Below are positions 44,743 through 53,062 of a stretch of DNA of 64,000 nucleotides, in pieces. A program made the position numbers and the translations under genes. This DNA comes from Acidimicrobiales bacterium (GTDB lineage: Bacteria > Actinomycetota > Acidimicrobiia > Acidimicrobiales > MedAcidi-G1), in contig JAQWTI010000026.1 of NCBI GenBank assembly GCA_029242745.1, positions 1 through 64,000 of the forward strand, in the 5' to 3' direction. The notes beneath the pieces were generated by a model. That model was not told the DNA's origin and did no database searches. It saw only the letters and a list, made by a program, of their open reading frames with translations. Numbering within the stretch: the first letter of the stretch is position 1; each line of letters opens with the position of its first letter.

Positions 44743-45257
44743 CTCAGCCCACAGTGTGCTTCCTGTGTACTGGCAATGCGGCGCGTTCAGTCATGGCCAG
44801 AGCCATGTTTGCCGATCGAGCACCAGACTGGGGGGCTGTCGGCGCTGGAACCCTAGTTATAGAGGGACTACCTATGAGCCAGCGCACCCGTAACGCGCTG
44901 GCTGGCCATGGGCTCAGTGATCCCGACCACCGCAGTCGCCAATTTGGTGCCTCTCACGAGAAGGTGGACTTAGTGGTGGCCATGGAGCCGTCTCACGTGG
45001 GATGGATCCGCCGGAACCACCCGGTGCTGGCTGGACGGACAGCTTCGCTGGTCCGTTTGGTCCGGGACCTCCCTACGGGTGACGCCAAGGACCTAAAGGA
45101 CCGGATCACTGAACTGTGTTTGGCTGAAGTGGAGGTAACTGAGTGGGAGGAGGTGGTAGACCCGGCTTCGGGTAATCAATCTGATTTCGATGCCTGTGCG
45201 GCGACGCTGGACCACCTAGTCGGCATCCTGGTGGAACGGCTCGGTCCCGTGCGGTGA
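44739..45257 (+). CDS. low-molecular-weight protein-tyrosine phosphatase family protein
   Basis: 172 residues. The P-loop VCFLCTGNAARSVMA matches CX4CxR-S only partly: the nucleophile should be the Cys in CTGNAARS with the invariant Arg. The general acid region is EEVVDPASG near residue 140, as D-P in this family. Related proteins include arsenate reductases, which use further cysteines. Coupled by ATGA to the thioesterase gene and by GTGA to azlC. Whether it acts on phosphotyrosine, arginine phosphate or arsenate is unknown. Confidence 0.8.
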   Translation: MTQPTVCFLCTGNAARSVMARAMFADRAPDWGAVGAGTLVIEGLPMSQRTRNALAGHGLSDPDHRSRQFGASHEKVDLVVAMEPSHVGWIRRNHPVLAGRTASLVRLVRDLPTGDAKDLKDRITELCLAEVEVTEWEEVVDPASGNQSDFDACAATLDHLVGILVERLGPVR

Positions 45258-45943
45258 ACAGAGCGCATATCTTGCCATGGAGAATGCCGGCTCACCGGCG
45301 AGACGGCTTTCTCTTGGCTGGAACCTGCTTCCTGATCGGCATAACCTTTGGTGTTTTTGCTGACTCGTCCGGCCTGGGAGTCATTCAGGCATCTGCTCTT
45401 TCGATCCTCACATTCACCGGGGCCTCTCAGTTCGCTCTGGTTTCGGTGGTGGCTGGTGGAGGCACATCAATTGCCGCAGTGGGAGGTGCGCTGCTGATCG
45501 GCACCCGTAACGGACTCTACGGCCCCTCAGTTGCCCCACTCTTACAGGGGGGACCTCTCCGTCGAGCGTTATCGGCCCAGTTCGTAATCGATGAGACGGC
45601 AGCTATGGCTGCTGCTCAGGACGACCCAGTTATGGCCCGTGAGGCCTTCTGGACTACCGGACTGTGGTTGTTTGTCTTCTGGAATGTTGGAACAGTCCTA
45701 GGAGTGTTGACAGGCAGTGCCCTAGACAACCCGGGTGCTTTAGGCCTCGACGCAGCCTTTCCGGCCGCTTTCGTCGCTCTGCTTGTTCCACACTTGCGGA
45801 CTCGAGCTGGTCAAGTCACTGCACTACTAGGTGGCGCCATAGCGTTGGTCTCCGTGCCTCTCACCGTCGCAGGTGTACCGATGTTGTTGGCTGCGCTTGC
45901 GGTACCGGTTGGATTGGTGATCCGGAGGCGAGAAGCCTCATGA
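45254..45943 (+). CDS. azlC: AzlC-family branched-chain amino acid exporter, large subunit
   Basis: 229 residues, highly hydrophobic with about six to seven membrane segments. AzlC motifs are visible: GFLLAGTCFLIGITFGVFA, ALSILTFTGASQFALVSVV and LLIGTRNGLYGPSV, then SAQFVIDETAAMAA. With AzlD it exports branched-chain amino acids or analogues from the cytoplasm. The GTG start overlaps the phosphatase stop and the azlD start overlaps its own stop (ATGA), so these belong to the operon that begins further upstream. Its link to nearby ilv/leu genes is functional, not positional. Confidence 0.9.
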   Translation: MNRAHILPWRMPAHRRDGFLLAGTCFLIGITFGVFADSSGLGVIQASALSILTFTGASQFALVSVVAGGGTSIAAVGGALLIGTRNGLYGPSVAPLLQGGPLRRALSAQFVIDETAAMAAAQDDPVMAREAFWTTGLWLFVFWNVGTVLGVLTGSALDNPGALGLDAAFPAAFVALLVPHLRTRAGQVTALLGGAIALVSVPLTVAGVPMLLAALAVPVGLVIRRREAS

Positions 45944-46236
45944 GTTGGATGGCCATATTGGTTCTGTCTGCAGGGTGCTACCTGGCCAAGTTGTTGGGAG
46001 TACTTGCTGGTCACCGGTTCGCGACGCGACTTGAACCCGTAACCCTTCTGCTTCCAGCAGCTCTTTTTGCAGGAATTGTCGTACTCATGACCCTGGCGGA
46101 CGGCACGAATTTGGTAGTTGATGCACGTTTGGCTGGCGTAGTGGTGGCTGCTGTGGCGGTCTCTTGTCGGGCACCGTTCGTGCTCGTGGTTGGCCTAGCG
46201 ATGCTCGTCACCGGCGGCATACGCCTGTTGACCTAA
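45940..46236 (+). CDS. azlD: AzlD-family branched-chain amino acid transport subunit
   Basis: 98 residues with three to four predicted membrane segments: MAILVLSAGCYLAKLLGVLAG, VTLLLPAALFAGIVVLMTLA and the VVVAAVAVSCRAPFVLVVGLA region, a typical AzlD pattern (R-A-P-F and G-I-R-L). It is the small partner of AzlC. Start ATG at 45940 overlaps the azlC stop; the reading frame extends far upstream inside azlC but is a shadow there. Confidence 0.87.
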   Translation: MSWMAILVLSAGCYLAKLLGVLAGHRFATRLEPVTLLLPAALFAGIVVLMTLADGTNLVVDARLAGVVVAAVAVSCRAPFVLVVGLAMLVTGGIRLLT

Positions 46237-46290
46237 CTCTCCTGTAGTTCTGGCGCTTCATTGAGGTCAGAATCAGTCTATTTTTGAAGC

Positions 46291-46307
46291 ATGTAAGATC
46301 ATTACAT
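46291..46307. promoter_or_regulatory. inverted repeat upstream of the TrhA-like gene
   Basis: ATGTAA (46291-46296), a 5-nt spacer and TTACAT (46302-46307) form a perfect 6-bp inverted repeat in the AT-rich gap after azlD. It may be an operator; no terminator tract follows it. Confidence 0.35.
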
Positions 46308-46356
46308 CAATAAGTCTGAGTTAGACCCGGCTTACCTTTCCGGTGTTTCAGCCTCG

Positions 46357-47004
46357 GTGCAGCGGTCGCTCCTGCTTCCCCGGCCGCGGTGGCGGGGTGT
46401 CATGCACCGGCTGGCTGTTCCTATTGCGCTTATGGCTGGCGTCGTGTTGGTGGCTGTCGCTCCAGCAGGAAAAGACCGGGTGGGTGCTGCGGTGTTCGTT
46501 GCGGGTGCTGTACTCATGTTCTCGGCGAGCAGCCTGGTCCACCTCCGCCGTTGGTCAGTTCCAACTTGGGAGTTGCTATTCCGCATTGACCATGCGGCAA
46601 TTTTTATTCTGATTGCATCCAGTACTACGCCAATCGGCTTGAGCGTCTTGGACGGACGATCAGCCACGTTGTTGCTATGGGCGGTCTGGGTCGGTGCAGC
46701 GATTGGTATTGGTGTTCGACTGCTGCCTTTCCATCCCCCTAGAGGTCTTATGAACACGTTGTTCATCACGCTGGGGTGGGTGCCTATCGTGGTCGCCCCT
46801 GATTTGTTCCGTTCACTGGGTGCTGGCGAATTGGCATTGGTGGTGGTTGAGGGACTCCTCTACAGCGGTGGGGCTCTGATGCTCAGTGCCCGCTGGCCCG
46901 ATCCATCACCCGAGGTGTTCGGTTACCACGAGGTCTGGCACTCTCTAGTGACTGCCGCCGTAGCTGTTCATTTCGTCCTGGTGGGTCTGATTGTTACTGG
47001 TTGA
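46357..47004 (+). CDS. hemolysin III / TrhA (PAQR-like) membrane protein
   Basis: 215 residues, about seven transmembrane segments. Family signatures are RWRGVMHRLAVP at the first helix, the SSLVHLRRW-type metal-site region in helix 2, FRIDHAAIFILIASSTTPIGL, and FGYHEVWHSLV near the end, whose histidines should bind zinc. Bacterial members regulate membrane energetics or lipid fluidity. GTG at 46357 or an internal ATG at 46402 could start it. No ribosome site is clear. Confidence 0.87.
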   Translation: MQRSLLLPRPRWRGVMHRLAVPIALMAGVVLVAVAPAGKDRVGAAVFVAGAVLMFSASSLVHLRRWSVPTWELLFRIDHAAIFILIASSTTPIGLSVLDGRSATLLLWAVWVGAAIGIGVRLLPFHPPRGLMNTLFITLGWVPIVVAPDLFRSLGAGELALVVVEGLLYSGGALMLSARWPDPSPEVFGYHEVWHSLVTAAVAVHFVLVGLIVTG

Positions 47005-47018
47005 TCTGGCATATAGAG

Positions 47019-47432
47019 ATGGTTCAAATTTGCTTGCCGGGCATCCGAAGGGTTACGCCTCTGCTGGTCTTGGTTGTTGGTCTGGTGGTCACCTTGACGG
47101 CTGCCTGTGGAGACGACCTGGTCTCTGACCCTCGGCGAGCTACCACTTGTGCTGAACTTGTTGAAGCTGGCAGGGCAACAGCCGCTACGGCGTTAGACCT
47201 TCTTGGTGAACGCACACAGAGTGATGTGGAAGGTACTGACTCGGAGTGGTCCTTTGTCGAGTTTGATCGAATTGTGCAGTCCGAAGCATTTGCCGACCAA
47301 GCTGATGCGCTTGGTTGTACTTCCGTAGAACTCATTCGCCGGGCCTGCACCGCTTATCAGGGTCTGTCGACACAAGCCCGAGGTGAGGCAGGCCGCAAGT
47401 TCCTCCAGCCCTACTTTGTGGCCTGCGACTGA
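47019..47432 (+). CDS. small lipoprotein of unknown function
   Basis: 137 residues. A basic N-terminus (GIRR) and a hydrophobic stretch VTPLLVLVVGLVVTLTAAC end in a lipobox (TAAC), so the mature protein should be lipid-anchored outside the membrane. The remainder is soluble and acidic, with three further cysteines (TTCAEL, LGCTSV, RRACTAY), and ends YFVACD, allowing disulfides. I do not recognise a family. It follows the TrhA-like gene almost directly, and the frame is also open from 47001. Confidence 0.65.
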   Translation: MVQICLPGIRRVTPLLVLVVGLVVTLTAACGDDLVSDPRRATTCAELVEAGRATAATALDLLGERTQSDVEGTDSEWSFVEFDRIVQSEAFADQADALGCTSVELIRRACTAYQGLSTQARGEAGRKFLQPYFVACD

Positions 47433-47660
47433 CCTGAATGAGGCGGAGTTCCGACGAAGTGGCTGCCCCAGTGAATTATGTAACTTCAGTCCGGGTTAGT
47501 TGTCAGACGGGCTGTCATCTCAGCATTTAGCCGCTGAGAACGTCACTAGTGCGACAATAAACGTCCGATGGTTCACCACCGGCTTAGTTGATAATCTTGC
47601 GTGCATTGGTTGTCTGTGCTGGCAGGCTAGGCCTTTGGATACCACCTCTCTCTTCTCAGG
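47433..47660. other. 228-bp intergenic region before the aminotransferase gene
   Basis: No gene seen. It presumably holds the promoter of the aminotransferase gene; an AT-rich TTGATAATCT sits near 47588-47597. I found no strong hairpin or known riboswitch. Confidence 0.3.
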
Positions 47661-47666
47661 ATGACC

Positions 47667-48866
47667 ATGAGCACCGAGCGTCTCTCCCACCGGATTACCG
47701 CCATCGCTGAATCGGCCACGATGGCGGTGGACTCCAAGGCCAAGGCCATGAAAGCGGCCGGCGAACCAGTAATCGGTTTTGGCGCTGGCGAACCGGATTT
47801 CGCCACTCCAGCTCACATCGTTGAGGCTGCTGTTGCCGCCTGTCAGAATCCTTCTAACCACAAGTACACGCCCGCAGGTGGCCTTCCGAAACTCAGAGAG
47901 GCGTTGGTCGAAAAGACCGAACGGGATTCGGGCTGGCGTCCCGAGACGTCCCAAATTTTAGTGACCAACGGTGGAAAGCACGCCGTGTACAACACTTGCG
48001 CTGCAGTTCTGAACCCTGGCGATGAGGTCCTGCTTCCAGCCCCCTATTGGACCACTTATCCGGAGTCCATTGCTCTGGCTGGGGGAACACCTATCCCACT
48101 GCCTACCGATACAACCTCTGGCTTCAGGGTTACCGTCGAACAGTTAGAAGCAGCTCGAGGGCCGCAAACCAAGGCACTGTTTTTCGTTTCGCCTTCCAAT
48201 CCAACGGGCGCCGTCTACCCCGCCGCCGAGATCGAAGCGATTGGCCAGTGGGCTGTCGAGCATGGCATCTGGGTTTTTGCTGACGAAATCTATGAACATT
48301 TGACATATGACAACCATGTACACCACTCGATGCGGGCGCTTGTGCCGGAGATAAACAACCACTTTGTAGCTATCAACGGGGTGGCTAAGACTTACGCCAT
48401 GACCGGCTGGCGGGTCGGATGGATGATTGGCCCCTCGGATCTTGTCAAGGCAGCTGGCAACCTCCAATCGCACGCCACGAGCAACGTGTCTAACGTGCCC
48501 CAGCAGGCCGCATTGGCGGCGGTATCTGGCGACTTAACTGCCGTGGCAGAGATGCGCGCCTCGTTTGATAGACGTCGACGAACGATGACTGAGATGTTGC
48601 TGGCTATCGACGGTGTGGAATTGCTGACACCTCAGGGAGCTTTCTACGCCTTTCCGAATCTTGCGGCCTTTATAGGTAAAGAGATTGCCGGCCGAGAGGC
48701 CAGTACCACAGCGGAGTTGGCGGCCATAATCCTTGATGAGGCCAAGGTGGCCATCGTTCCTGGTGAAGCGTTCGGGGCCCCCGGTTACGCCCGACTGTCG
48801 TTTGCTCTAGGTGACGATGACCTTGTTGAAGGTCTCACACGCGTGGGTCAGCTGCTGGCTGGTTGA
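47667..48866 (+). CDS. class I/II aminotransferase, aspartate-aminotransferase-like
   Basis: 399 residues, fold-type I PLP enzyme. It has [71 protein letters not shown] and the Schiff-base lysine in [16 protein letters not shown], with the C-terminal Arg in YARLSFAL. This is the type Ib aspartate aminotransferase pattern found in actinobacteria and thermophiles. AGGA lies 6 nt before ATG 47667; ATG 47661 is also possible. Probably monocistronic. Confidence 0.92.
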   Translation: MSTERLSHRITAIAESATMAVDSKAKAMKAAGEPVIGFGAGEPDFATPAHIVEAAVAACQNPSNHKYTPAGGLPKLREALVEKTERDSGWRPETSQILVTNGGKHAVYNTCAAVLNPGDEVLLPAPYWTTYPESIALAGGTPIPLPTDTTSGFRVTVEQLEAARGPQTKALFFVSPSNPTGAVYPAAEIEAIGQWAVEHGIWVFADEIYEHLTYDNHVHHSMRALVPEINNHFVAINGVAKTYAMTGWRVGWMIGPSDLVKAAGNLQSHATSNVSNVPQQAALAAVSGDLTAVAEMRASFDRRRRTMTEMLLAIDGVELLTPQGAFYAFPNLAAFIGKEIAGREASTTAELAAIILDEAKVAIVPGEAFGAPGYARLSFALGDDDLVEGLTRVGQLLAG

Positions 48867-48907
48867 ACAGACTTCAGTAGAGGCTCCAGAACAGAACAGG
48901 ATTACTA

Positions 48908-50884
48908 ATGGCCCTGTCCTATGGCTCGTGGCCGTCGCCCATCACAGCGGAGTTGCTGGTCGCTGGTGCTGCAAGCCTCGGTGAGGTGTTAGTAGATGGC
49001 GAAGAGATTTGGTGGGCTGAGTCGCGTCCAGAAGAGGGCGGTAGGACCGTGGTAGTCCGTCGAGACGTAGACGGTACGGTGACCGACGCAGTGCCGACTG
49101 GAATAGATGTGCGAACCGGCGTCCATGAGTATGGCGGTGGTGCATGGTGGGTAGCCGATGGCGTGCTGTACCACTCCGACCGGTCAGATGAGCGCCTAGT
49201 CCGGCGGGAACCTAGCCAGCCCACTGTGGAGCCACTTGCTCTTACTCCTATGCCTGAAGTTCCCCGAGGATTGCGATACGCCGATGGTCGGACCACCCCG
49301 GACGGCCACTGGTTCGTTTGCGTCCGTGAGACCCATGCTGCCGATGGTTTGGAATCTGCCAATGAGTTAGTGGCCGTGGCAACAGACGGCTCCCATCGGG
49401 TCCAGGTACTGGTTTCAGGCCCAGACTTCGTGTCGTCACCTCGTGTGTCGCCCGACGGACGCCGTCTGGCCTGGATCCAGTGGAATCATCCTGAACTGCC
49501 TTGGGATGACACCGAACTCTGGGTGGGCGAACTGGAACGTAACGGCCGATTGAGTGGAGCCCGACAGATCACCCCTTGCCGCAAATCCAGTTCTACCGAA
49601 ACAGGTGGTCACGATACTGGGGAGTCGTTTGCCCAGCCAGAGTGGCGGGCAGACGGTGTGTTGCACGTGGTCACCGATCGGGACGGATGGTGGCATCTCT
49701 ATCGGGTAGACCCAGAGACCGAAACCCTTGACCGCTTGACCGCGGGAACCTTCGAGGTGGCTACCGCCCAGTGGGTGTTCGGACTATCCCGATACGCACT
49801 AGTTGGAGATGAAATCTGGTTTGCTCGACGGGAAGAAGGTGTCGACCGTTTGGCGGTGCTGGGGTCCGACGGCACCATTACCGCTGTCGAGCCTTTGACA
49901 ACTGACGCCCCAGCCACGTCAGTCGGATCGGTGGCGGCTTATGGCACTGGCGTAGTGCTGCTAGCGGCGTCGTGGACCACTGAGCCGACTCTGGTGGCAG
50001 TTACAGCAAATGGTGCCGAAGTGCTTCAGAGGGCGCGTGATCTCAAACTGAATTCTCGGTGGCTGCCAGTGCCTAAGCACGTCACGTTTCCGACCTCTGG
50101 TGGTGAACAGGCTCACGCCTTTGTCTACTCACCGACGAATCCTGATTGTGAAGCACCGCCTGATGAGCAACCCCCGTTGATGGTGCTGGTCCACGGTGGG
50201 CCTACCAGCTCAGTGCGTCCACAGATGCAACTAGCAGTCGCCTTTTGGACCAGCCGAGGTTTCGCAGTTGCGGACGTCGATTACCGCGGCTCTACTGGCT
50301 ACGGTCGGCCCTACAGGCATCGACTGCGCGGCGGCTGGGGAGTGCTGGATGTAGACGACTGCTTGGCCGCAGCCAGGTACCTTTCCTCAGGAGATTGTCC
50401 CGTCAGCGGGCAGGTGGACGCCGACCGTCTCGCCATTCGCGGTGGGAGTGCTGGAGGCTTTACAGTCCTGGCCGCTCTCACCTTTCATGACGTGTTTGCT
50501 GCTGGAGCCAGCCGTTACGGCATAGCCGATCTCGCTGCCTTGACCGCTGACACGCACAAGTTCGAGGCCAGATATCTGGATCGTCTTGTTGGTAGATGGC
50601 CTGAAGATGAGGCCGTATACAGAGAGCGATCCCCCATCCACCATGTTGACCAACTGGCTACACCTCTGCTGTTGCTCCAAGGTACTGAGGACCGGGTTGT
50701 TCCTCCTTCCCAAGCTCATGCAATGGCTAGTGCTCTGCGGCACAGGGATGTTCCCTTCAAACTCATCGAATTTCCAGATGAAGGCCACGGGTTCCGCAAG
50801 GCCGCCAATGTGGTTCAAGCGCTGGAGGCAGAACTTGCGTTTTTCGCCGATCGGTTTGGATTTAAAGCAGCTGACTGCGATTGA
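48908..50884 (+). CDS. S9-family prolyl oligopeptidase-like serine peptidase
   Basis: 658 residues. The N-terminal two thirds form a beta-propeller with WD/PD40-like repeats (SPRVSPDGRRLAWIQWNHPELPWDD is characteristic). The C-terminal hydrolase has LMVLVHGGPTSSV, nucleophile motif GGSAGGFT, aspartate in GTEDRVVPP and histidine in DEGHGFRK, a complete Ser-Asp-His triad. These resemble acylaminoacyl-peptidase/dipeptidyl-peptidase relatives. No signal peptide is visible, so cytoplasmic peptide turnover is likely. AGGA precedes the ATG. Confidence 0.9.
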   Translation: MALSYGSWPSPITAELLVAGAASLGEVLVDGEEIWWAESRPEEGGRTVVVRRDVDGTVTDAVPTGIDVRTGVHEYGGGAWWVADGVLYHSDRSDERLVRREPSQPTVEPLALTPMPEVPRGLRYADGRTTPDGHWFVCVRETHAADGLESANELVAVATDGSHRVQVLVSGPDFVSSPRVSPDGRRLAWIQWNHPELPWDDTELWVGELERNGRLSGARQITPCRKSSSTETGGHDTGESFAQPEWRADGVLHVVTDRDGWWHLYRVDPETETLDRLTAGTFEVATAQWVFGLSRYALVGDEIWFARREEGVDRLAVLGSDGTITAVEPLTTDAPATSVGSVAAYGTGVVLLAASWTTEPTLVAVTANGAEVLQRARDLKLNSRWLPVPKHVTFPTSGGEQAHAFVYSPTNPDCEAPPDEQPPLMVLVHGGPTSSVRPQMQLAVAFWTSRGFAVADVDYRGSTGYGRPYRHRLRGGWGVLDVDDCLAAARYLSSGDCPVSGQVDADRLAIRGGSAGGFTVLAALTFHDVFAAGASRYGIADLAALTADTHKFEARYLDRLVGRWPEDEAVYRERSPIHHVDQLATPLLLLQGTEDRVVPPSQAHAMASALRHRDVPFKLIEFPDEGHGFRKAANVVQALEAELAFFADRFGFKAADCD

Positions 50885-51145
50885 CTGAAGGCTATGTGAC
50901 TTAAAGAACGCCAATAGGTGGGTCGAGCTAATCGTGAAAGTGCAACCGCCAAGTTCAGGTATTTCTGCTGTTGTGAACTGTTGAGCCGGAATCAGTTTGA
51001 GCACTCGGTGCCCTCCGGGACTGGGATGGCACGGTCCTGTTTCAGGCAGCGAATCAACGGTGATTTGTATACAAAGCGAGGTTGTGCGTATTGGTGGACG
51101 TAATGGGTTGTGTTCAGTGGCCGTCGTCCGTCTACACTTAGCAAG
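50885..51145. other. intergenic region with palindrome and promoter before the leucine leader
   Basis: It holds the perfect 12-bp palindrome TTTGTATACAAA (51064-51075), which has the GT...AC form of GntR-type operators. Further downstream is TTGTGT (51108-51113), a 19-nt spacer and TACACT (51133-51138), which ends 7 nt before the leader GTG. A 61-codon frame at 50918-51103 has Cys- and Trp-rich composition unlike a real gene. Confidence 0.5.
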
Positions 51146-51181
51146 GTGAAACTGATCTACAACCTCCTACTGCTGACTTAG
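51146..51181 (+). CDS. leucine leader peptide of the leuA attenuator
   Basis: An 11-codon frame starting GTG and ending TAG: M-K-L-I-Y-N-L-L-L-L-T. It has five leucines, four in a row encoded CTC CTA CTG CTG. It is followed at once by a hairpin and then a strong terminator, 201 bp before leuA. Ribosome stalling on the leucine run when Leu-tRNA is scarce should favour read-through into leuA. Leucine leader peptides before leuA are described in actinobacteria. It probably starts without a 5' leader, as TACACT is 7 nt upstream. Confidence 0.8.
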   Translation: MKLIYNLLLLT

Positions 51182-51207
51182 GGCGAACGCAACATACGCG
51201 TCCGCCC
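51181..51207 (+). promoter_or_regulatory. leader hairpin overlapping the leader stop codon
   Basis: GGGCG (51181-51185) pairs with CGCCC (51203-51207), and ACGC (51187-51190) with GCGT (51198-51201), leaving one A/C mismatch. It begins in the leader stop codon, where a classic pause or alternative hairpin would be. The CCTCCT within the leucine codons (51163-51168) can also pair with AGGAGG of the terminator 3' arm, giving a competing fold. Confidence 0.5.
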
Positions 51208-51210
51208 GCA

Positions 51211-51248
51211 CCTCCTGAACCAAAAGGTTCAGGAGGTTCTTTGGTTTT
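51211..51248 (+). terminator. attenuator terminator upstream of leuA
   Basis: A perfect 11-bp stem, CCTCCTGAACC (51211-51221) and GGTTCAGGAGG (51226-51236), closes an AAAA loop and is followed by the T-rich tract TTCTTTGGTTTT. It lies 29 nt after the leader peptide stop and has leuA as the only downstream gene on this strand. Confidence 0.85.
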
Positions 51249-51381
51249 CAGGGGTGAGTCCAGCCAGAGAGGCAAACGGGGGAGTAACGATCGGTCCATG
51301 TACAGGCATAAGAATAAGTTTTTTACCACGAACACATCGATGGTGGTGCGTTTCAGCGCCACCCGGAAGTGAGTACCAGTC

Positions 51382-52956
51382 ATGAGTGAACAGACGAAGA
51401 CCGATCAGGTGGTCATCTTCGATACGACCCTTCGTGACGGCGAGCAGTCGCCGGGGATCTCCCTCGATGTGGGTGAGAAGTTGGAGATTGCTGAGCAGCT
51501 AGCTCGCCTAGGAGTGGATTACATCGAGGCAGGTTTCCCTATTGCTAGCCAGGGTGACTTTGAGGCTGTGCACGCTATTGCTTCAGCAATTGAAGGACCG
51601 ACGATCTGTGGCCTTTCTCGAACTGCTCACAAGGACATCGACCGTTGTTGGGAGGCCATTGAGCCCGCAGCGAATCGGCGCATTCATACCTTCATCGCTA
51701 CGAGCCCCACCCATATGGAGCACAAGCTCAAGATGAGTCCAGCTCAGGTGCTGGCTGAGGCTGCTTCAGCAGTTGGTCGGGCCCGGGAGTACACAGACGA
51801 TGTCGAATTTAGTCCGGAGGATGCCTCTCGATCGGACTTCGACTTCATGTGCGACGTTCTCCAAGCGGCGGTCGACGCCGGTGCTGGAACTCTCAATATT
51901 CCTGACACCGTTGGTTTCGCGACCCCGGGGGAGTGGGCGTCACGTATCCGCGCCATCCGTGAGCAGGTCAGCGGCGACTATGTAATTTCCACTCACTGCC
52001 ATAATGACCTAGGGCTTGCAGTAGCAAATACTCTTGCTGCGGTTCAGGCTGGTGCTCGCCAAGTCGAGTGCACAATTAACGGTATTGGTGAGCGTGCAGG
52101 CAACGCAGCCATGGAAGAGATCGTTATGGCCCTTCGGACCCGTCCAGACTCGTATCCGAACCTCCAAGTAGACATCCGTACTGAGGAATTGGCGAAGTCG
52201 AGTCGGATCGTCAGCCGACTCACCGGCTACCCAGTGCAGTACAACAAGGCTGTGGTGGGTCGTAACGCTTTCGCCCACGAGGCTGGGATCCACCAGCATG
52301 GTGTGCTGAATGAGCGCACTACCTATGAGATCATGGACCCAGCAGCCGTGGGTCAGGGTGAGAGTCAGTTGGTGTTGGGTAAGCACTCTGGGCGGGCGGC
52401 GTTCCGTGATGCGCTCCAGAAGCTGGGCCACGATATTCAAGGTGATGCACTCAACGCTGCCTTTACCCGATTTAAGGAGTTGGCTGATCGAAAGGTACAG
52501 CTCAGCGACGCCGACCTTGAGGCCTTGGCTATCGAGGAGGTGGGCGGCAGCATCGACCACACCTACGAGTTCTTGAGCCTCGAGGTGCGCGGCGGTAGCG
52601 TCGGTATCCCGACAGCGGACCTGGTCATGCGTGTAGACGGTGAGGAGGTCTCAGCATCTTGCGATGGTGACGGAATGGTCGATGCCTCGTGTTCAGCCAT
52701 CAAGAAGGCCACCGGGGCCGAAGGTCGGATGACCGACTACAACGTCACCTCGGTGACCGGCGGCGTGGACGCCCTGGCTGACGTAGCTCTCACCTTCGAG
52801 AGCAGCGATGGCGTGAAGGTCTCGGGACGTGGCTTGTCGACGGATGTCGTGGAAGCTTCGGCTCGGGCGTTCATCGGTGCTCTCAACAAGATTGCCCGGA
52901 TCCAAAAGTCTGGAGAGGACCCCAACGCGGTCGACCGCCCCGGCCGGATCAACTGA
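51382..52956 (+). CDS. leuA: 2-isopropylmalate synthase
   Basis: 524 residues, the length of the classic enzyme. It condenses acetyl-CoA with 2-oxoisovalerate, the first leucine-specific step. The N-terminal TIM barrel has DTTLRDGEQSPGISL and the metal ligands in STHCHNDLGLAVANTLAAV, plus NGIGERAGNAAMEE. The LeuA allosteric domain for leucine feedback follows from about residue 400 (EFLSLEVRGGSVGIP, DVALTFESSDGVKVSG). It is preceded by the attenuator and 133 bp of untranslated leader. leuC and leuD are on the opposite strand 2.3 kb away. Confidence 0.96.
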   Translation: MSEQTKTDQVVIFDTTLRDGEQSPGISLDVGEKLEIAEQLARLGVDYIEAGFPIASQGDFEAVHAIASAIEGPTICGLSRTAHKDIDRCWEAIEPAANRRIHTFIATSPTHMEHKLKMSPAQVLAEAASAVGRAREYTDDVEFSPEDASRSDFDFMCDVLQAAVDAGAGTLNIPDTVGFATPGEWASRIRAIREQVSGDYVISTHCHNDLGLAVANTLAAVQAGARQVECTINGIGERAGNAAMEEIVMALRTRPDSYPNLQVDIRTEELAKSSRIVSRLTGYPVQYNKAVVGRNAFAHEAGIHQHGVLNERTTYEIMDPAAVGQGESQLVLGKHSGRAAFRDALQKLGHDIQGDALNAAFTRFKELADRKVQLSDADLEALAIEEVGGSIDHTYEFLSLEVRGGSVGIPTADLVMRVDGEEVSASCDGDGMVDASCSAIKKATGAEGRMTDYNVTSVTGGVDALADVALTFESSDGVKVSGRGLSTDVVEASARAFIGALNKIARIQKSGEDPNAVDRPGRIN

Positions 52957-53062
52957 GGCGCATAAGTGAACTCAACAAGGACTGTCCGCTTCGGCCCTTC
53001 CTCGATTTGCTTATTGACGACGGGGTGCTTGGGTCGGTGGCGGCCACCCCGGGGTCAGATCT

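Noticed and set aside
50918-51103. 61-codon frame upstream of leuA
   Set aside because: Cys-, Arg- and Trp-rich composition, overlap with the palindrome and promoter region, and no ribosome site.
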